A stretch of DNA of 61,308 nucleotides from Nocardioides sp. GTDB lineage: Bacteria; Actinomycetota; Actinomycetes; Propionibacteriales; Nocardioidaceae. This document shows, piece after piece, positions 60,036 through 61,308 of this stretch. Under the pieces are notes generated by a model. That model did no database searches and was not told the origin of the DNA. It saw nothing but the letters and a program-made list of their open reading frames with translations. The position numbers and the translations under genes were made by a program. Each line of letters begins with the position of its first letter. Positions within the stretch are counted from its first letter, which is position 1. The stretch is taken from NCBI RefSeq assembly GCF_030150155.1, contig NZ_JASLGR010000025.1, positions 1 to 61,308 of the forward strand. The letters run 5' to 3'.

Positions 60036-61308
60036 CAGCCAACGGCTCCTTCCATCTGCAGTTCGATCAAGCGGTTGAGCTCGAGGGCGTATTCCATCGG
60101 GAGCTCCTTGGCGATGGGCTCGACGAAGCCACGGACGATCATGGCCATCGCCTCGTCCTGCTCCATGCCGCGGCTCATCAGGTAGGAGAGCTGGTCGTCG
60201 GAGACCTTGGAGACCGAGGCCTCGTGACCCATCGAGACGTCGTCCTCGCGGATGTCGACGTACGGGTAGGTGTCCGAACGGGAGATCTGGTCGACCAGCA
60301 GGGCGTCGCAGAGCACGTTCGACTTCGAGCCGTGCGCACCCTCGTTGATCTGGATCAGGCCGCGGTACGACGTCCGGCCACCGCCCCGGGCGACGGACTT
60401 GCTCAGGATCGACGACGACGTGTTCGGCGCGGCGTGGACCATCTTGGCCCCGGCGTCCTGGTGCTGGCCCTCGCCGGCGAAGGCGATCGAGAGCGTCTCA
60501 CCCTTGGCGTGCTCGCCCATCAGGTAGACGGCCGGGTACTTCATGGTGACCTTGGAGCCGATGTTGCCGTCGACCCACTCCATCGTGGCGCCCTCTTCGC
60601 ACACGGCGCGCTTGGTGACCAGGTTGTAGACGTTGTTCGACCAGTTCTGGATCGTCGTGTAGCGAACGCGGGCGTTCTTCTTCACGATGATCTCGACCAC
60701 GGCGGAGTGCAGCGAGTCGGTGGAGTAGATCGGCGCGGTGCAGCCCTCGACGTAGTGCACGTAGGAGCCCTCGTCGGCGATGATCAGCGTCCGCTCGAAC
60801 TGGCCCATGTTCTCGGTGTTGATCCGGAAGTACGCCTGCAGCGGGATGTCGACGTGCACGCCCTGCGGCACGTAGATGAACGATCCGCCCGACCACACCG
60901 CGGTGTTCAGTGCGGAGAACTTGTTGTCCCCGGCCGGGATCACGGTGCCGAAGTACTGCTTGAAGATCTCCGGGTGCTCCCGCAGGCCCGAGTCGGTGTC
61001 CAGGAAGATGACGCCCTGTGCCTCAAGGTCTTCGCGGATCTGGTGGTACACCACCTCGGACTCGTACTGTGCCGCCACACCGGCGACCAGCCGCTGCTTC
61101 TCCGCCTCCGGGATGCCGAGGCGGTCGTAGGTGTTGCGGATGTCCTCGGGCAGTTCCTCCCAGGACGCGGCCTGCTTCTCGGTGGACCGCACGAAGTACT
61201 TGATGTTGTCGAAGTCGATGCCCTGCAGGTTGGAGCCCCACTTGGCATCGGCTTGCGACCGAGGATGCGCAACGCCTTCAGCCGGTTCTCCAGCATCCAC
61301 TCCGGCTC
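60035..61308 (-). CDS. sufB: SufB scaffold protein (partial at window edge; apparent frameshift)
   Basis: Most of SufB, the scaffold on which iron-sulfur clusters are built with SufC and SufD. The main frame gives KWGSNLQGIDFDNIKYFVRS, FGTVIPAGDNKFSALN and SDDQLSYLMSRGMEQDEAM, all SufB landmarks. The first codons inside the window (EPEWMLENRLKALRILGRKPMP, in two parts: EPEWMLENRLK, ALRILGRKPMP) lie in another frame. The two join at GATGCCAAGTGG near 61240-61250, where one base (likely a C, in CCC) is missing. sufB is normally essential, so a sequencing or assembly error is the first explanation. The true start lies beyond 61308. Confidence 0.92.
   Translation of the reverse strand, partial: AGVDAGEPAEGVAHPRSQADAKWGSNLQGIDFDNIKYFVRSTEKQAASWEELPEDIRNTYDRLGIPEAEKQRLVAGVAAQYESEVVYHQIREDLEAQGVIFLDTDSGLREHPEIFKQYFGTVIPAGDNKFSALNTAVWSGGSFIYVPQGVHVDIPLQAYFRINTENMGQFERTLIIADEGSYVHYVEGCTAPIYSTDSLHSAVVEIIVKKNARVRYTTIQNWSNNVYNLVTKRAVCEEGATMEWVDGNIGSKVTMKYPAVYLMGEHAKGETLSIAFAGEGQHQDAGAKMVHAAPNTSSSILSKSVARGGGRTSYRGLIQINEGAHGSKSNVLCDALLVDQISRSDTYPYVDIREDDVSMGHEASVSKVSDDQLSYLMSRGMEQDEAMAMIVRGFVEPIAKELPMEYALELNRLIELQMEGAVG

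Noticed and set aside
61230..61250. Programmed frameshift in sufB
   Set aside because: No slippery heptamer or downstream structure is evident; a missing base in a short C run is simpler.

Overview
This window is a high-GC chromosomal segment from an actinobacterium, most likely Nocardioidaceae (Nocardioides-like). The evidence is mshC (mycothiol synthesis), a two-ACT-domain SerB, an InhA-type FabI behind FabG, a FadE23/FadE24-type pair, CE1758/CE1759-type flavoenzymes, and very frequent leaderless promoters of the form TAnnnT placed 6-8 nt before the start codon. No prophage, integrase, transposase or CRISPR array was seen. Most genes are core housekeeping genes, and both window edges cut genes (metH on the left, sufB on the right).

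Layout. 1-11.6 kb: metH (partial), a PAC2 protein, the mshC operon (histidine phosphatase, DUF3090, SCO1664-like protein, mshC), corA, uppP with a small membrane protein, an aldo/keto reductase, DUF5703 and an M20 peptidase. 11.6-12.1 kb: two identical tRNA-Leu(GAG) genes, each followed by its own hairpin. 12.1-14.1 kb: two exported proteins, one ending in a long (SATATG)n-type tail.

14.1-23.2 kb is the most distinctive region. A GH6 glycosidase lipoprotein and an OmpR-type response regulator with an unusual 130-residue Pro/Gln linker point toward an opposing operon. That operon encodes a solute-binding lipoprotein, a PAS histidine kinase, a membrane protein with a degenerate GGDEF domain, a processive family 2 glycosyltransferase and a novel lipoprotein. 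The five genes overlap by 4-11 nt. I infer a signal-controlled extracellular polysaccharide (beta-glucan-like) module.

23.2-43 kb: small regulators, a nucleosidase, two acyl-CoA dehydrogenases behind a perfect palindrome, def, an rRNA/tRNA methyltransferase with siroheme synthase, a PEBP protein, a complete GGDEF-EAL protein, a luciferase-like monooxygenase/FMN reductase pair, an alpha/beta hydrolase, NfeD-SPFH, an ABC ATPase, serB, a SixA-like phosphatase, fabG-fabI and a SURF1-family protein.

43-61.3 kb: an ammonium transporter with a His-to-Glu change in its twin-His motif behind a GlnR-like box; a FadR-type GntR regulator divergent from leuA, with a leucine leader peptide and an apparent attenuator; ABC-F; a zinc peptidase; an ArsR/MFS pair with an 8-bp-arm operator; a phosphotransferase; a drug-type ABC exporter; and the suf operon (sufB-D-C-S-U-T plus a GNAT). 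The sufB reading frame is broken by an apparent one-base deletion near 61245.

Links between parts: the leader peptide before leuA has Leu codons CTC-CTT-CTT, exactly the codons read by the tRNA-Leu(GAG) duplicated at 11.7-12.0 kb. Two GGDEF-type proteins, one intact and one degenerate, sit in the same window as a glycosyltransferase of the kind often controlled by c-di-GMP.
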